Assembly: GCF_016863275.1 (NCBI RefSeq)
Contig: NZ_BOOO01000013.1
Span: 369,321 to 433,320 of the forward strand
Reading direction: 5' to 3'
Length of the DNA: 64,000 bases
DNA from: Planotetraspora mira
GTDB taxonomy: Bacteria; Actinomycetota; Actinomycetes; Streptosporangiales; Streptosporangiaceae
Shown here: one piece after another, positions 62,064 through 64,000 of the stretch
How positions within the stretch are numbered: position 1 is the first letter of the stretch
Layout: each line of letters starts with the position of its first letter
Notes under the pieces: model-generated
Told to the model about the DNA's origin: nothing
Database searches by the model: none
What the model saw: the letters and a program-made list of their open reading frames with translations, nothing else
Position numbers and translations under genes: made by a program

Positions 62064-63680
62064 ATGCCCATCGACGTCGTCATCGCCGGTGCCGGTCCGA
62101 ACGGCCTCATGCTGGCCTGCGAGCTGGCCCTGGCCGGTGTCCGGCCCATCGTCCTCGAGCGACTGTCCGGCCCGTCCGGCGAACAGCGGGCCAACGGGCT
62201 CGTCGGCCAGGTCGTGCGGATGCTCGACCGCCGCGGCCTGCACGAACGGCTCAGCGGCACCTCCGCGCCGCCGCGCCCGGCGCCGGCCTTCATGTTCGGC
62301 GCGTTCTCGCTGGACCTGGCCGCCCTGCCCGACAACCCCGTCTACCTGCTGATGGTGCCTCAGCGCCGCATCGAGGAGATGCTGGCCGAGCGCGCCGCCG
62401 AGCTCGGGGTCGAGATCCGGCGGGGTCACGCGGTGACCGGGCTGACCCAGGACTCGGGCGTGGCCACGGTCGAGGTGACGGGTCCCGAGGGGCCGTACCG
62501 GATCGAGGCGCGCTTCCTGGTGGGAGCCGACGGCGGGCACAGCGTGGTCCGCAAGCTCGCCGGGATCGGCTTCCCCGGCGTGACCACCGATCGCAGGATC
62601 TCTCGCAGCGCCCACGTCACCATGCCGGCCGAGCTGATCGATCCGGTCGGCGGCGGGCTGGTCATCCCCGGCTACGGTACTGTCCCGCCCTTCATGCACC
62701 ACCGCACCGAGCGGGGGCTGCTCACGTTCGCGCCGTTCCCCAGCGGCCCGTCGATGGTGAGCACGACGGAATTTCTGCCGTCCGGCGACGACGCCGCGTT
62801 CGAGGAACCGCTCACGATCTCCGAACTGCGCGACAGCGTCCGGCGGGTGCTCGGCGTCGATCTGCCGATCGGTCCGCCGGAAGGGCCCGGGCCGCACATG
62901 CTGCGGCGGCTGACCGGTGGCAACACCCGGCTGGCCGACCGATTCCGTGCCGGACGGGTCCTGCTGGTCGGAGACGCCGCCCACGTCCATTCGGCGATGG
63001 GCGGCCCCGGGCTCAACCTGGGCCTGCAGGACGCGATCAACCTGGGCTGGAAGCTCGCCGCCGAGGTGCGCGGGTGGGCGCCCCCGGGGCTGCTGGACAG
63101 CTACGAGGCCGAGCGCCGCCCGGCCGGCCAGCGGGTGACCATGCACACCCAGGCGCAGGGCGTGCTGGTCGGCCCCGGCAGTGAGATCACCGCGCTCCGT
63201 GAGCTGTTCGGCGAACTGCTGGAGGACCGGCACACCGTGCAGCGCCTCGCGGACCTGATAGCCGGCGCGGGCATCCGCTACGACATGGGCGCGGTCCCCG
63301 CCGACCCCGCCGCGGCCTCCCTGACCGGCCGCTGGGCGCCTGACCTGCTGCTGCACACCGAGACCGGTACGGTACGACTCGCCGAGCTGACCCGCGACGC
63401 CCGGCCCCTGCTGCTGGACCTCACCGACGGCGGGACGCTCGCCGACTCGGTGGCACCGTGGCGTGACCGGGTCGACGTCGTGACCGCGCGATGCGAAGAC
63501 CCGAACGTCACCGCGTTGCTCCTGCGGCCGGACTGCTACGTCGCCTGGGCGTCGGCGGCACCCGGTCCGGACGGCCGGCAGCGGGAGGAACTCCGGTCGG
63601 CGCTCACCCGTTGGTTCGGGCACCCCGCAGGGGCCGGGGACGAGGCCGTCGGCCAGCCGTCCGCCGACGCCAGGATCTGA
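62064..63680 (+). CDS. Class A FAD-dependent aromatic monooxygenase
   Basis: The 538-residue flavoprotein has VIAGAGPNGLMLACELALAG for FAD ADP, the DG motif LVGADGGHSVVRKLAG near residue 155, and the GD motif LLVGDAAHVHSAMGGPGLNL near 300. A thioredoxin-like C-terminal domain follows (RPLLLDLTDGG, WRDRVDVVTARCED). This is the PgaE/MtmOIV/rifampicin-monooxygenase architecture. It hydroxylates aromatic polyketides, phenols or drugs with NAD(P)H and O2. AAAGGATC lies 7 bp before the ATG. Its pairing with a TetR regulator suggests inducible detoxification, but substrate is unknown. Confidence 0.86.
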   Translation: MPIDVVIAGAGPNGLMLACELALAGVRPIVLERLSGPSGEQRANGLVGQVVRMLDRRGLHERLSGTSAPPRPAPAFMFGAFSLDLAALPDNPVYLLMVPQRRIEEMLAERAAELGVEIRRGHAVTGLTQDSGVATVEVTGPEGPYRIEARFLVGADGGHSVVRKLAGIGFPGVTTDRRISRSAHVTMPAELIDPVGGGLVIPGYGTVPPFMHHRTERGLLTFAPFPSGPSMVSTTEFLPSGDDAAFEEPLTISELRDSVRRVLGVDLPIGPPEGPGPHMLRRLTGGNTRLADRFRAGRVLLVGDAAHVHSAMGGPGLNLGLQDAINLGWKLAAEVRGWAPPGLLDSYEAERRPAGQRVTMHTQAQGVLVGPGSEITALRELFGELLEDRHTVQRLADLIAGAGIRYDMGAVPADPAAASLTGRWAPDLLLHTETGTVRLAELTRDARPLLLDLTDGGTLADSVAPWRDRVDVVTARCEDPNVTALLLRPDCYVAWASAAPGPDGRQREELRSALTRWFGHPAGAGDEAVGQPSADARI

Positions 63681-64000
63681 CGCTGCCTGCCCGGAGATCG
63701 AGGAGATCACGCGTCGTCTACCCGTCAGCCCGTCTACTCGTGCGCCGTTCACCCGTCCCCTTCGTAGGTCCGCTTCTCGCGGCGCACGCTCTCTCTGGCC
63801 CCCGCATCTCTCCGGCACGCGCTTCTCTCTGGCACGCGCCGGCGGCTGTGCGCGTCTGGTGTTGCTACTCAGGGTGGTTGGTCTGACGGGTCGTCGCCCG
63901 CAGCGGTTGGGGCAGGTCGTCCGCGTGCCGTGTATCTGGGTCGTCCGGTGTATCCGGGTCGTCCGGGTGGTGTGTATCCGGGTCGCCTGGTGTAGGTGAA
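63681..64000. other. 320-bp terminal stretch with repeats, no clear gene
   Basis: No confident gene is seen. Pyrimidine-rich slippage-like stretches (CCCGTC, TCTCTGGCACGCG) precede three 18-bp repeats TGTATCCGGGTCGTCCGG-type at 63931-63948, 63949-63966 and 63973-63990. A leftward open frame enters from the right edge and stops at 63869, giving RPGYT-like repeats. Its third codon positions are not G/C-biased, so it is doubtful as coding; it could be the low-complexity tail of a protein starting beyond the window. Confidence 0.5.
63931..63990. repeat. Three 18-bp repeats near the right edge
   Basis: TGTATCTGGGTCGTCCGG, TGTATCCGGGTCGTCCGG and TGTATCCGGGTCGCCTGG occur in series, the last after a 6-bp gap. 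A fourth copy begins at 63991 and diverges. The array is too short and unspaced to be CRISPR. Confidence 0.75.

Noticed and set aside
63869..64000. Leftward partial gene entering from the right edge (RPGYT repeats)
   Set aside because: Third codon positions lack the G/C bias of real genes here and nothing recognisable is encoded; kept only as a note in the terminal stretch.

Overview
The window is very GC-rich, with dense operons, frequent GTG and TTG starts, 4-bp ATGA/GTGA overlaps and proteins closest to the steroid-catabolic enzymes of Mycobacterium and Rhodococcus. This indicates a mycelial or nocardioform actinomycete. A Streptosporangiales-type genus is my guess and is not provable from the sequence. 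No rRNA, tRNA, CRISPR, phage or insertion-sequence genes were seen.

Region 1 (1-13.5 kb) holds ring A/B degradation genes: the end of a 4-hydroxy-2-oxovalerate aldolase (HsaF), the HsaA oxygenase, an unknown Gly/Phe-repeat membrane protein, the HsaC extradiol dioxygenase, a KstD-like flavoprotein, an SDR, KshA (3-ketosteroid 9alpha-hydroxylase) coupled to a four-cysteine small protein, a second HsaA-like protein, a KstR-like TetR regulator, and an SDR/acyl-CoA ligase pair with a divergent SDR. Region 2 (13.6-18.5 kb) is a side-chain beta-oxidation operon: FadD17-like ligase, FadE26/FadE27-like dehydrogenase pair and a MaoC-type hydratase.

Region 3 (18.4-34.4 kb) is the ring C/D (HIP) module: two SDRs, FadD3, EchA20, IpdA, IpdB, IpdC, then FadE32/33-like, FadE31, an enoyl-CoA hydratase, IpdF, the regulator KstR2 and thiolase FadA6. 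A perfect KstR2 box precedes a DapB-like dehydrogenase plus a carboxymuconolactone-decarboxylase-like protein, a pair I cannot place in the published pathway. Weaker boxes sit at the echA20 and ipdF promoters. A secreted S37-type peptidase interrupts the module. A Tat-exported class I cholesterol oxidase (34.5-36.1 kb) would start sterol attack outside the cell.

Region 4 (36.2-38.9 kb) carries two unknown proteins (one DUF6745-like) and an F420-type LLM oxidoreductase. Region 5 (38.9-53.8 kb) is a glycoside-use locus. A leftward operon encodes a GH78 rhamnosidase, a sugar ABC importer and a GH106-like hydrolase. A divergent operon encodes an FGGY kinase, a histidine phosphatase, a DeoR regulator, a 2-hydroxyacid dehydrogenase and a second FGGY kinase. 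Matching boxes at both promoters suggest DeoR control of both.

Region 6 (53.9-61.3 kb) has a two-subunit molybdenum hydroxylase (IorBA type) convergent with a NitT/TauT-type ABC transporter operon ending in an LVIVD beta-propeller protein. Four CG-centred palindromes of one family flank that operon. Region 7 (61.3-64 kb) is a TetR regulator with a class A FAD monooxygenase, followed by a non-coding or uncertain repeat-bearing end.
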